64,000 nucleotides of DNA from Krasilnikovia cinnamomea (lineage in GTDB: Bacteria; Actinomycetota; Actinomycetes; Mycobacteriales; Micromonosporaceae), in contig NZ_SHKY01000001.1 of NCBI RefSeq assembly GCF_004217545.1, positions 1,178,001 to 1,242,000 of the forward strand. The letters run 5' to 3'. Positions 1 to 8,383 of this stretch are shown here, piece by piece. Each line of letters opens with the position of its first letter. The first letter of the stretch is position 1. Made by a program: the position numbers and the translations under genes. The notes below the pieces were generated by a model. The model did no database searches. It was not told the origin of the DNA and saw nothing but the letters and a program-made list of their open reading frames with translations.

Positions 1-1
1 G

Positions 2-202
2 GTCGTCGAGGCGACCGCCGAGCTGTCCGCGCCCGCCGCCGACGAGCACGACGCCACCGTCGAGGAGTTGATCGAGGTGTACCGGCAGGCCGCGGGCAAG
101 GAGCACCCCGACTGGGACGACTACCGGCGGGCGATGGTGGCCGACGGCCGCCTCGTCCTGCGCCTGCGCGTCGAGCGCCTGTACGGCTGGGTGCTGTCCT
201 GA
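2..202 (+). CDS. PPOX-class F420-dependent oxidoreductase, C-terminal fragment
   Basis: The reading frame is open from the window edge to TGA at 200-202, leaving 66 C-terminal residues. The tail has a YRQAAGKEHPDWDDYRRAM segment followed by RLVLRLRVERLYGW. This resembles the end of the split-barrel PPOX (pyridoxamine-phosphate-oxidase-like) family that uses F420 or flavin in actinobacteria. The 5' part lies outside the window, so cofactor residues cannot be checked. The assignment rests on the remembered family C-terminus and is moderately sure. Confidence 0.6.
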   Translation, partial: VVEATAELSAPAADEHDATVEELIEVYRQAAGKEHPDWDDYRRAMVADGRLVLRLRVERLYGWVLS

Positions 203-248
203 CCCCCGGCCGCATGCCGTGACGTGCGGCACGTAGGCCGCGGTCCTT

Positions 249-299
249 AGCCGCCTCCAGCCGTGCGGCGCAAGGGCCGGAGGTCCCGCACGGCGGCTC
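249..299 (+). terminator. hairpin after the PPOX gene
   Basis: CCGTGCGG (261-268) pairs with CCGCACGG (286-293), and the outer AGCCGCC and GGCGGCT extend the stem imperfectly. There is no U-tract, as is usual for high-GC actinobacteria. It sits about 50 nt after the stop codon and is a plausible terminator. Confidence 0.4.
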
Positions 300-438
300 A
301 GGGCAAGGCGGCAACCCGATTGCACCCCGCGCCGGGCGTCTCCACCGCAGGTTTGTCTCAAGGTCGCACGGCCCGGACCCGATGTCTGCGGCATGGCCAC
401 CCGACCCGCAGGGCGTTCCCCTGGAGCCGGAGATAACG

Positions 439-3228
439 ATGGCAGCGGTGACTGACGCGCCGGTGCCCACCGCCGCGTCCGAGCGCCGCGCGCCGCACCG
501 GCGCGCCTGGGCGCGGCTGGGCGTGCTGGTCGCCGTCGTGGTGGCCCTCTTCGGTGGCATTCTGGGCACGGACCCGTTCGGTGCCGGTGCCTCCCGGATG
601 ATCTCCATGGTCGGGCTCGCGGTCGCCGCGCTCGTCACGGCCACCACCATCCTGATCCGCTCGCGGAGGTACACCGGTCGCGGCCGGCTCGGTTGGACCC
701 TGGTCGGGCTCGGCGTGCTGTCCTGGGCACTGGGCCAGCTGTGCTGGCTCTATCTGGCTCTGGTCCACGCCGACAAGCTGCCGTTCCCCTCCGTGGCCGA
801 CATCGGCTTTGCCGGCATGGTCCTGCTCACCCCTGCCGGCCTGCTGGTGCTGCCCGCGGAAGCGCAGACCCTGGCGAACCGTGCCCGCAGCCTGCTCGAC
901 GGGCTCATGGTCGCCACCTCGCTGGCGCTGGTCGCCTGGCTGGTGGCGATCGAGCCGCTGCTGCACGCGGGCGGCAACGGGGGCCTCGCGCTCGCCATCA
1001 GCCTGGCGTATCCCCTGGCCGACATCGTGATCGTCACGATCGTCGTCTACATGTTCGTGTTGCGCCGCCGCACCCACGCGGTGACCGTGCGCCTGGCGTT
1101 GGTCGGCACCGGTATGACGGCCTTCGCGGTCGCCGACATCGGGTATGCGTACTTCAACCTGGTCGGCACGTACGCCTCCGGCGCGGTCACCGACACCGGG
1201 TGGTTCGCGGGCTTCGCGTTGCTCCTACTGGCGGCGTGCGCGCCGGACCAGGCCGACGATGTGCCCAAGGAGCGGGTGGAGACCCGGCGCCCGATCGGGG
1301 TGCTGCTGCCGTACGTGGCCGTGCTCGTCGCGCTGGCCGTCTGCATCTGGTGGTCGTCGCGCAACGGCTACAGCAGCACGTTCATCACCTACACCCGGAC
1401 CGCGCTGACCCTGCTCATCGTGGGCCGCCAGCTGCTGGCCCTGGCCGAGAACCGCAACCTCACCCGGACCCTGGAGTTCCGCGTCGCGGACCAGACCGCC
1501 GAGCTGGCCGCCAGCGAGCACCGGTACCACGCCCTCGTGCAGTACGGCTCGGACGTGATCACGGTCGTCGACCCGCGGGCCCGCGTGCTGTACCAGAGCG
1601 AGTCGGTGCAGCGGGTGCTGGGATTCCGCCCGGGGCACCTGACCGGGCGCGTGCTGACCGAACTCCTGGACACCGAGTCGGCGCAGCGGCTGACCGGGGC
1701 GCTAGCGGCGGTCCTGCAGCGGCCCGACGAGAGCGTCGTGGTGGAGCTCCTGGTCCCGCACCGCAGCGGCCGGCCGCGCCAGGCCGAGATGACGGTGACC
1801 AACCTGCTGGCCGATCCGAACGTGGGCGGCCTCGTACTCAACACGCGCGACGTCAGCGATCGCAAGCAGTTGCAGGATCAGCTGGTGCACGCGGCGTACC
1901 ACGACGCCCTGACGCAGCTCGCCAACCGCACGCGGTTCCACGAGCAGGTCTCCACGGCCCTGCGGCAGCGCACGCCCGACACCGACGTGACCGTGCTCTA
2001 CCTGGACCTGGACGGGTTCAAGGAGGTCAACGACAGCCTCGGCCACCTTGCGGGCGACCGGCTGCTCGTCGGAGTCGCGGAGCGGTTGCAGGCCTGCGTC
2101 CGCCCGGGCGACCTGGTGGCCCGCTTCGGCGGGGACGAGTTCGCGGTGCTGGTGCAGGCGCCCATCGACGCACCGGACGCCGAGCGGGTCGCCCGCCGCA
2201 TCCTCGCGGGCTTGCACGAGCCGTTCACCTTCGACGGCCGCGACCTGCACGTACGGGCCAGCATCGGGCTCGCGGCCGCCGGCACCGGTGGCGAGTCCAC
2301 ACCCGGTGGGGTGGAGCGGTTGACCGGTGAGGCGGCCGAGGCCGAGCAGCTCATGCGCAACGCCGACCTGGCCATGTACCGGGCGAAGTCGGCGGGCAGC
2401 GGCCTGGCCAGCTACGACCCGGAGATGCTGACCGGTCTGATCCAGCGCCTGGAGCTGGAAGCCGACCTGCGGCTGGCGTTGGAACGCGACGAGCTGCTGC
2501 TGCACTACCAGCCGACGATCGATCTGGCGGACAACCGGGTGGTGGGTTTCGAGGCGCTGGTGCGCTGGCAGCACCCGACCCGCGGCCTCATCGAGCCGAT
2601 GCAGTTCATCCCGATGGCCGAGGCGACGGGCCTGATCGCGCAGGTGGGCCGCTGGGTGATCACCGAGGCGTGCCGGCAGGCCGCCGCCTGGAACGCCGAG
2701 GGCGCCGAGCCGGTGACCATGGCCGTCAACGTGTCGGTCCGCCAGTTCGACCGGACCGACCTGGCCTCCGAGATCGCCGAGCAGCTCACGGCGTCCGGCC
2801 TGCCCGCGGACCGGCTCTGCCTGGAGATGACCGAGAGCGTGCTGATGACCGACACCGAGGAGAACCTGGCGCAGCTGATCCGGCTCAAGGCGCTCGGGGT
2901 ACGCCTCGCGATCGACGACTTCGGCACGGGCTACTCCTCGCTGGCGTACCTGCGGCGGTTCCCGGTCGACACGTTGAAGATCGACCGGTCCTTCGTGGAG
3001 CGGCTGGGTGAGCAGGCCGACGACGCCGCGCTGGCCGAGACGATCGTGCAGCTCGGCGAGAGCCTGGGGATGTCCACGGTCGCCGAGGGTGTCGAGGAGT
3101 ACGGCCAGCTCGCGGCGTTGCGCGAGATGGGCTGCAACGAGGCGCAGGGCTTCTACTTCTCCCACCCCGTGCCCGCCGACGAGGCCCACCGCCTGCTGCT
3201 GGAGGGTGCGGCGGCACACCGCCCCTGA
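439..3228 (+). CDS. membrane PAS-GGDEF-EAL cyclic-di-GMP enzyme
   Basis: A 929-residue bifunctional c-di-GMP signalling protein. The N-terminal third (about residues 25-335) holds a series of hydrophobic membrane segments, followed by a PAS domain (about 360-480). A GGDEF domain has intact RFGGDEF near residue 563, with an RPGD inhibitory I-site five residues upstream. A C-terminal EAL domain has FEALVRWQHP near 705, DDFGTGYSSL and KIDRSFV. Both catalytic motifs look intact, so it could both make and degrade c-di-GMP; the net direction cannot be told. ATG 439 was chosen over the in-frame ATG 382 because GGAG precedes it and the upstream 19 residues look non-coding. The signal sensed is unknown. 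Confidence 0.93.
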   Translation: MAAVTDAPVPTAASERRAPHRRAWARLGVLVAVVVALFGGILGTDPFGAGASRMISMVGLAVAALVTATTILIRSRRYTGRGRLGWTLVGLGVLSWALGQLCWLYLALVHADKLPFPSVADIGFAGMVLLTPAGLLVLPAEAQTLANRARSLLDGLMVATSLALVAWLVAIEPLLHAGGNGGLALAISLAYPLADIVIVTIVVYMFVLRRRTHAVTVRLALVGTGMTAFAVADIGYAYFNLVGTYASGAVTDTGWFAGFALLLLAACAPDQADDVPKERVETRRPIGVLLPYVAVLVALAVCIWWSSRNGYSSTFITYTRTALTLLIVGRQLLALAENRNLTRTLEFRVADQTAELAASEHRYHALVQYGSDVITVVDPRARVLYQSESVQRVLGFRPGHLTGRVLTELLDTESAQRLTGALAAVLQRPDESVVVELLVPHRSGRPRQAEMTVTNLLADPNVGGLVLNTRDVSDRKQLQDQLVHAAYHDALTQLANRTRFHEQVSTALRQRTPDTDVTVLYLDLDGFKEVNDSLGHLAGDRLLVGVAERLQACVRPGDLVARFGGDEFAVLVQAPIDAPDAERVARRILAGLHEPFTFDGRDLHVRASIGLAAAGTGGESTPGGVERLTGEAAEAEQLMRNADLAMYRAKSAGSGLASYDPEMLTGLIQRLELEADLRLALERDELLLHYQPTIDLADNRVVGFEALVRWQHPTRGLIEPMQFIPMAEATGLIAQVGRWVITEACRQAAAWNAEGAEPVTMAVNVSVRQFDRTDLASEIAEQLTASGLPADRLCLEMTESVLMTDTEENLAQLIRLKALGVRLAIDDFGTGYSSLAYLRRFPVDTLKIDRSFVERLGEQADDAALAETIVQLGESLGMSTVAEGVEEYGQLAALREMGCNEAQGFYFSHPVPADEAHRLLLEGAAAHRP

Positions 3229-3242
3229 CCAGGCCGGTCTGA

Positions 3243-3254
3243 GAAAACGCTTCC
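3243..3254. promoter_or_regulatory. LacI-type operator, probably autoregulatory
   Basis: GAAAACGCTTCC is a 12-bp dyad with the central CG typical of LacI/CytR-family operators and purine/pyrimidine symmetry in both halves. It lies 25 bp upstream of the putative -10 box of the LacI-type gene that follows, so autoregulation is inferred. Confidence 0.5.
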
Positions 3255-3278
3255 CGCGCCACCCGCCGAGCCCGGTGT

Positions 3279-3284
3279 TATAAC
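3279..3284 (+). promoter_or_regulatory. -10 box of a leaderless promoter (LacI-type gene)
   Basis: TATAAC ends 7 nt before ATG 3292 and there is no Shine-Dalgarno sequence, so transcription probably starts at or beside the start codon. Confidence 0.5.
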
Positions 3285-3291
3285 AATCGCC

Positions 3292-4338
3292 ATGAGTACG
3301 TGGCCCCCGCGCGGTGGGCGTAACCCCACAATGGACCAGGTCGCCCAGGCGGCGGGGGTGTCCCGGGCCACGGTGTCCCGCGTCATCAACGGCGCGCCCA
3401 CGGTCGACGCGAAGATCCGCGAGGTGGTGCAGCGCGCCATCGCCGAGACCGGCTACGTGCCCAACGGCGCCGCCCGCACCCTGGTGACCCGCCGGACCAA
3501 CTCGGTCGCCCTGGTCATCTCCGAGCCCGAACGCCCGAACGACTCGTCGTTTCTCAACCGGGTCTTCACCGACCCCTACTTCGGCCGGATCACCGCCGGG
3601 GCCACCGGCGCGCTGCGCCCCCACGACATCCACCTGGTGATCGTCCCGACGGACTCGTCCGGCCACCACCACGTGCTGCGCTACCTGCGCCAGGGCCACG
3701 TCGACGGGGTGCTGTTGATCAGCAGCCACGGGCGGGACCGGCTCCCCCGGCTCGTGTTCGACCTGGGCATCCCGGCCGTCGTGTCGGCCCGGCCCCCGCG
3801 GTCGCTGGCGGTCAGCTACGTCGACGTGGATCAGCGCCTCGGCGCCCGGCTGGCCGCCGACCGCCTGCTGGCCCGGGGATGCCGCCGGCTCGCCACGATC
3901 ACCGGGCCGCTGGACTCCCCCGCCGGTCACGACCGCTTCGACGGCTTCCGGTCGTACCTGGCCGCCCACGGCCTGTCCGAGGTGCCGTACCTGGAGGGCG
4001 ACTTCACCCGGGCCGGGGCGGAGCGGCTCACCCGCGAGCTGCTGGGTCGCCACCCCGAGGTGGACGGCCTCTTCGTGGCCAGTGACCTGATGAGCGAGGG
4101 GGCGCTGCGCGCGGTGCAGGACCTCGGCCGCCGGGTGCCCGAGGACGTCGCCGTCGTCGGCTTCGACGACAGCAGCGCGGCCCTGGACTGCCGGCCGCTG
4201 CTGACCACGGTCCGCCAGCCCGTCGAGGAGATGGCGGCCGAGATGGCGGGGATGCTGCTGGCGCACATCGCCTCGCCCGGGCGGCTGCCGGACTCGGTGA
4301 CGTTCCAACCCACCCTCGTCGCCCGCGACACCGCGTAA
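3292..4338 (+). CDS. LacI-family transcriptional regulator
   Basis: A 348-residue protein of standard LacI/GalR length. It has an N-terminal helix-turn-helix (TMDQVAQAAGVSRATVSRVI) and hinge helix, followed by a periplasmic-binding-protein-like effector domain ending in the usual FDDSSAALDCRPLLTTVRQP region. It should bind DNA as a dimer and respond to a sugar-like ligand. No sugar operon is adjacent, so the regulon is unknown; the dyad at 3243-3254 suggests self-control. ATG 3292 is preceded by TATAAC at 7 nt spacing and no ribosome-binding site, pointing to a leaderless mRNA. Confidence 0.93.
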   Translation: MSTWPPRGGRNPTMDQVAQAAGVSRATVSRVINGAPTVDAKIREVVQRAIAETGYVPNGAARTLVTRRTNSVALVISEPERPNDSSFLNRVFTDPYFGRITAGATGALRPHDIHLVIVPTDSSGHHHVLRYLRQGHVDGVLLISSHGRDRLPRLVFDLGIPAVVSARPPRSLAVSYVDVDQRLGARLAADRLLARGCRRLATITGPLDSPAGHDRFDGFRSYLAAHGLSEVPYLEGDFTRAGAERLTRELLGRHPEVDGLFVASDLMSEGALRAVQDLGRRVPEDVAVVGFDDSSAALDCRPLLTTVRQPVEEMAAEMAGMLLAHIASPGRLPDSVTFQPTLVARDTA

Positions 4339-4519
4339 GCGAGCGAAGTGAGGGCCCAGCCGGCCCGGCGAAGCGAGTGCCGCTAGCGCCCGCCCGGCGA
4401 GTCCCGCGTCGGTCAGCGCCGCCGGACGGGGGTCCCTCGGAAGGGGTGCGCCGTCACCCGCACGGGCGGGGCGCCGATCGCAAACCCGACAGGCCGACCG
4501 GCCCGACGCGCCGGGCCGG

Positions 4520-4525
4520 TACAAA
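4520..4525 (+). promoter_or_regulatory. -10 box of a leaderless promoter (YrdC-fold gene)
   Basis: TACAAA ends 7 nt before ATG 4533 and no Shine-Dalgarno sequence is present. Confidence 0.4.
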
Positions 4526-4532
4526 CGGCTGC

Positions 4533-5354
4533 ATGTCCGCCGATTTCCTGACCATCGACAGCCCTGCCGACGTCGCCCTCGCGGCGCGGGCGTTGCACGA
4601 CGGGCGGGTGGTCGCCACCGCGTTCGGCAACATCTACGCCATCGTCGCCGAGCCGTCGGCGACGGCCGTTCGCCGGGTCAATCTCGCCAAGGGGCGCCCG
4701 GCCGGTCAGATCGGCAGCGTCACGGCCGCCGCGGACGGCATCCCGGCCCTGTTCGACTGGACGGAGGTCGCCCGGCGGCTCGACGTCCCGCGACTGGCCG
4801 CGCTGCTGGTGGCACTGGCCCGGACGGGACCGATCGGATTCCGCGGCCCGGCCGCCCCGCACCTGCCCGAGCACCTGACCCAGGTGGACGCCGGAGTCCG
4901 TACCGCCCAGGTGATCACCCCCGGCACCGCGTGCCCGTCCAACGCGCTGTTCGCGCAGGCGACCGCGGCGCTGGGCCGCGACCACCTGTACGTCACCTCC
5001 GCGAACCGTTCCCGGCATGCGACCGGGGCGGCGGAGGAGCCCGCGCACTGGCGTGCCGCCGAGCTGGAGGTGGACCTGCGCCACATGCCGGACCTGACCG
5101 TCATCGCGCACCGCGACGAGGAGGCGGCCCGCAACGCGTACCCGCGGCATCTGCCGATGTCCGTGACGCTCGTGTCGTTCCACGACCCCGGCACCGGCCC
5201 GTCCCCGATGCTCACGGTGGAGCGGCACGGATCCCTGCACCTCTCGGACGTACGGCGGATCGCCGCGCCGCTGGGCTTCACCGTCACACCGGGCCGGGCC
5301 GCCGCCCAGCGCCTGCCGGTACGCGCGTACGCGCGGGCACAGGCCCCGGCCTGA
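4533..5354 (+). CDS. Sua5/YciO/YrdC-family protein
   Basis: A 273-residue protein with a YrdC-like fold. The N-terminal DVALAARALHDGRVVATAFG and the KGRPAGQIGSVTA segment resemble the nucleotide and KxR-type binding strip of threonylcarbamoyl-AMP synthases. Later residues (CPSNALFAQATAALG, VTSANRS) match the family's conserved PSGRTS/SAN-like regions only loosely. It lacks a Sua5 C-terminal domain. The weak motifs make it more likely a paralogue, perhaps for a secondary pathway, than the housekeeping tRNA t6A enzyme. ATG 4533 is chosen because the protein aligns from there and TACAAA stands 7 nt upstream; the longer frame back to 4377 looks non-coding. Confidence 0.75.
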   Translation: MSADFLTIDSPADVALAARALHDGRVVATAFGNIYAIVAEPSATAVRRVNLAKGRPAGQIGSVTAAADGIPALFDWTEVARRLDVPRLAALLVALARTGPIGFRGPAAPHLPEHLTQVDAGVRTAQVITPGTACPSNALFAQATAALGRDHLYVTSANRSRHATGAAEEPAHWRAAELEVDLRHMPDLTVIAHRDEEAARNAYPRHLPMSVTLVSFHDPGTGPSPMLTVERHGSLHLSDVRRIAAPLGFTVTPGRAAAQRLPVRAYARAQAPA

Positions 5355-5358
5355 ACGA

Positions 5359-6081
5359 TCAGCGCAGGTGCTCGGCGAAGAACGACTCGATGCGCTGCCA
5401 CGCGTCCGCGGCGGACCCGGGCTCCGGACCGATCTTCGCCATCCGCATGAGCGGCCACAGGATCTTGGGACCGGTCGGTCCCTCGTTCAGGAACGAGTGC
5501 CCGGCGGCCGGGTACTCCTTGACGTCGTGCGGCACCCCGGCCCGGGTCAGCGCGGCGGTCAGTTTGGGGGCCGACCCGCGCAGCCAGTCGCGACCCGCGT
5601 AGCTGGCCACCACCGGGCAGGCGCCCGCCATGGTGCCGTCCAGGTCGCGAGGCAACTCGCCGTAGTTCGGCGCGGCGGCGTCGTAACGGCCCGTGCCGGC
5701 CAGCATCAGCGCGAAGTTGCCACCGAGGCAGAAGCCGATGACCCCAACCTTGCCGGTGCACTGCGGCGAGGCGGTGAGCCAGCCCCGGCCCGTCTCCAGA
5801 TCCGTGAACGCCCGGCCCTCGCCACGCCGGGCGGCGCGCACCGTCGAGACCAGGCAGCGCCGCATACCGCCGGCGCTGTAGAGGTCGATCGCGAGGGTCA
5901 GGTATCCGGCGGCGGCGAGCCGGTCGGCGTGGCGCAGCACCACGTCGGTGAGCCCGAAGGACTCGTGGATCACCAGCATGCCCGGCCACGGTCCGTCGCC
6001 GGGCGGCGTGGCCACGTATGCGCGCAGCGTCGGGGAGCCGGCGTTGGCCGCGCTCGCCTCGCTCAGATCGACGAATCCCAT
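5359..6081 (-). CDS. dienelactone hydrolase family protein
   Basis: A 240-residue alpha/beta hydrolase. The nucleophile elbow is GFCLGGN, a Cys nucleophile as in carboxymethylenebutenolidase. The acid-containing region is around SYAGRDWLRG, and the catalytic His is in the AGHSFLNEG segment. It should cleave an ester or lactone, substrate unknown. ATG 6081 is preceded by AGGA at about 8 nt spacing, while upstream in-frame codons look non-coding. It converges on the YrdC-fold gene with only four bases between the stops. Confidence 0.85.
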   Translation of the reverse strand: MGFVDLSEASAANAGSPTLRAYVATPPGDGPWPGMLVIHESFGLTDVVLRHADRLAAAGYLTLAIDLYSAGGMRRCLVSTVRAARRGEGRAFTDLETGRGWLTASPQCTGKVGVIGFCLGGNFALMLAGTGRYDAAAPNYGELPRDLDGTMAGACPVVASYAGRDWLRGSAPKLTAALTRAGVPHDVKEYPAAGHSFLNEGPTGPKILWPLMRMAKIGPEPGSAADAWQRIESFFAEHLR

Positions 6082-6276
6082 TGTGATCATCCTAGTGACG
6101 CGCGGCGCGGGTGGACATGACCCGCGGCAGGTTCTGCCCTTGCGGGCAATGACCGGGCCACCGTGGAACGGCCCCGCATACGGTGACCGCAGGTTGATCG
6201 GTCGCAGCCCGCGGGCGGCCACCGATCGCGCCGAGAAGATCCTCACCGGACTCGCCCCCGGCCCACTGAGCCCGCG

Positions 6277-6312
6277 CCATTCCCCGGACCGAAGGCGCGG
6301 TCCGGGGAATGG
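6277..6312. terminator. perfect 15-bp hairpin
   Basis: Arms 6277-6291 and 6298-6312 are perfect complements around a 6-nt loop (AAGGCG). It lies upstream of the dienelactone-hydrolase gene and far from any gene end, so it may close an unseen short transcript rather than a known gene. Confidence 0.5.
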
Positions 6313-6555
6313 CCCGAAGCTCGATCAACCGAATCGCACCACCGCCCTACTGAATAGGCGCGAACCGGACTATCGGGCATCATTCCGTGCGACGTTGAAC
6401 TGAGGGCGAACACATTTGCACGGAATTGTCGGGCGAAAGGGCCACCGGCGGACGGATCTCGGCCGTTCGCGGCGATCCCGGTCAGGACGGCGACGGTCAC
6501 GGCGCCGCCGGGCCGGACCGTGCGGGACCCGGAGGCCCGCGCCCGTGCGGGCGCC

Positions 6556-6594
6556 CCCGGGCGGTCGCCCCAGGGGAGGGGGCGACCGCCCGGG
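6556..6594. terminator. perfect 16-bp hairpin
   Basis: Arms 6556-6571 and 6579-6594 (CCCGGGCGGTCGCCCC and its complement) flank a 7-nt loop. It is a very stable GC stem in the gene-free stretch; whether it is a terminator or part of a small RNA is open. Confidence 0.45.
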
Positions 6595-7314
6595 ACGGCC
6601 GCCCGACCAGCTACCGGGCGCGGAATTGACGCGAACGATTACCCATCGGCACCCACCGGATACGGCTGCCGGTTTCCCCGGTACGGCATCATGCGTACGC
6701 GGTGAGGGCGCACAGCCGGTCGCCACATTGACGCCGATGCGTTCTCGAGTGCGATTCCCCGCCTTCGCCCGGCGTCGTGGCTGTGGCGAAGGACACCGCG
6801 CGGCACCCCCCGAACGCCTCCCCGGGCCCCTCGAGGGCACCCGATGGGCACCTTCTGAGCCGACATCCATGTCGCGCCGGATCGCGCGGTTCCGTCGATA
6901 TGCCCGGCTCGTCACCGAAGATCTTCCCGTTGATCATGCGTCCTGCCGTGGCGCTTCCCGCGACACGCCGCCGAGCACGAAACCCGCCCGAAACACTTGA
7001 CCGGAGGGTTGGCAAATCCGATGCAAGTACCGTGGGCACTATGGCCGTTACACCATGTGATGAAGAGCGACGCCTACCCGACATAACGGTCAGGCGAAAA
7101 GTCCGCCTTCTCGCTGGTCCTTGGTGTTTGATCGTTATGTGTGGTGGGGACTTGTGACGGCGATCATGGCCCATCGCACCTGAGCTGTTATTCATTCGAT
7201 GCGTCAACTCATTTCCTAAGGCCCACTTGCCGACTACGTTCCAAGCGCAGCGTCCGAATACCTCTCACGCACGACGCACGTGGAGGTGTCGTGTCCCATG
7301 GAGGTGACTAACGC

Positions 7315-8352
7315 GTGGAACCGATGATTGAGGAAGCCGATCTCACGAGGACCGGCCTACCGTCCGGCTCGGGACCCACGTCCGCCGCGAACTCCGCGAC
7401 GGAGAAGAAGACCGGCAAGACCCGGGGCAAGTCCCCGACCGGCATCGCCCTGGCGCGCCTCCGCAAGGACAAGGTCGCCGTCGTCTGCGCGAGCATCTTC
7501 ATCTTCTTCGTGCTGATCGCGATCTTCGCGCCGCTGCTGGCCAAGCTGGAGGGCCAGGACCCGACGACGTACCACCTGGATCTGATCGACGACTACGGCT
7601 TCCCCACCATCGGGCCCACCAGCGAGCACTGGTTCGGCGTCGAGCCACGCACGGGCCGCGACCTGTTCGCCCGGTTCGTCTACGGGGCCCGGCCGTCCCT
7701 GCTGGTCGCGGGTACGGTCACGATCGTCACCACGATTGTCGGTGTGATCGTCGGCCTGATCACCGGCTTCCTGGGCGGTTGGATCGACCGGACCCTCTCC
7801 TGGGTCATCGACTTCGTCCTGAGCCTGCCGTACCTGCTGTTCGCGATCGCCGTCCCGGCTGCGCTGCTGGCGGTGTTCATCGGCGCCGACGCGGAGAACG
7901 CCTCCGCCGAGGACGTGGCCACGGTGCGCTTCTACTCCCTGATCATCGTCCTGTCGTTCTTCGGCTGGGCGAGCCTCGCCCGGCTGATCCGCGGCGAGGT
8001 GCTGTCCCTGCGCGAGCGTGAGTTCATCTCCGCCGCGAAGGTGCTCGGCGTACCCACTCGCAAGGTGTTGTTCAAGGAACTGCTGCCCAACCTGGTGGCG
8101 CCCATCGTCATCTCAGTCTCGATGGCGCTGCCCAGCTACATCGTCACGGAGGCGGGCCTGACCTTCCTCGGCGTCGGTCTCTCGGAGCCCACGCCGTCCT
8201 GGGGTCTGACCATCGCCGCGGCGCAGAACTTCTATCGGGCCGATCCGCTGTACCTGTGGATCCCGGTCCTGGCCATCACGATCCTGGTCCTGGCACTGAG
8301 CCTGCTCGGTGACGCAGTCCGTGACGCATTCGATCCCCGCACCCGACGGTGA
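7315..8352 (+). CDS. peptide ABC transporter permease (DppC/OppC type)
   Basis: A 345-residue inner-membrane permease. It has a first membrane segment (VVCASIFIFFVLIAIFAPLL, about residues 60-80), then a periplasmic loop and five further membrane segments. The C-terminal half carries the EAA-loop (EFISAAKVLGVPTRKVLFKELLPN) that docks on the ATPases. The N-terminal 50 residues are charged and cytosolic. GTG 7315 is supported by GGAGGTG at 7300-7306. It is the first gene of a five-gene di/oligopeptide uptake operon. Confidence 0.93.
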   Translation: MEPMIEEADLTRTGLPSGSGPTSAANSATEKKTGKTRGKSPTGIALARLRKDKVAVVCASIFIFFVLIAIFAPLLAKLEGQDPTTYHLDLIDDYGFPTIGPTSEHWFGVEPRTGRDLFARFVYGARPSLLVAGTVTIVTTIVGVIVGLITGFLGGWIDRTLSWVIDFVLSLPYLLFAIAVPAALLAVFIGADAENASAEDVATVRFYSLIIVLSFFGWASLARLIRGEVLSLREREFISAAKVLGVPTRKVLFKELLPNLVAPIVISVSMALPSYIVTEAGLTFLGVGLSEPTPSWGLTIAAAQNFYRADPLYLWIPVLAITILVLALSLLGDAVRDAFDPRTRR

Positions 8353-8383
8353 CGTGGTGACGCCCAGTATGAGAAGAGGAGAT

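Larger units (their letters stand above)
6097..7299. other. gene-free stretch of about 1.2 kb with two strong hairpins
   Basis: No reading frame here has protein-like composition; the open frames are Arg/Pro-rich shadows. Two perfect inverted repeats stand out at 6277-6312 and 6556-6594. The last 300 bases before the transporter operon are markedly richer in A+T and probably hold its promoter, although no convincing -35/-10 pair could be fixed. Confidence 0.5.

Noticed and set aside
302..380. Possible riboswitch (GGCAACCC-containing leader) before the GGDEF-EAL gene
   Set aside because: The segment resembles a SAM- or c-di-GMP-type motif only in one short string; the other conserved blocks and helices are missing.
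1702..4524. A 940-residue open frame on the minus strand
   Set aside because: It is a composition-driven shadow of the GGDEF/EAL and LacI genes, with Arg/His/Gly/Gln-rich sequence and no start signals or motifs.
6416..7000. A 194-residue plus-strand frame in the gene-free stretch
   Set aside because: Arg/Pro-rich throughout, no ribosome-binding site, and it spans the 16-bp hairpin.
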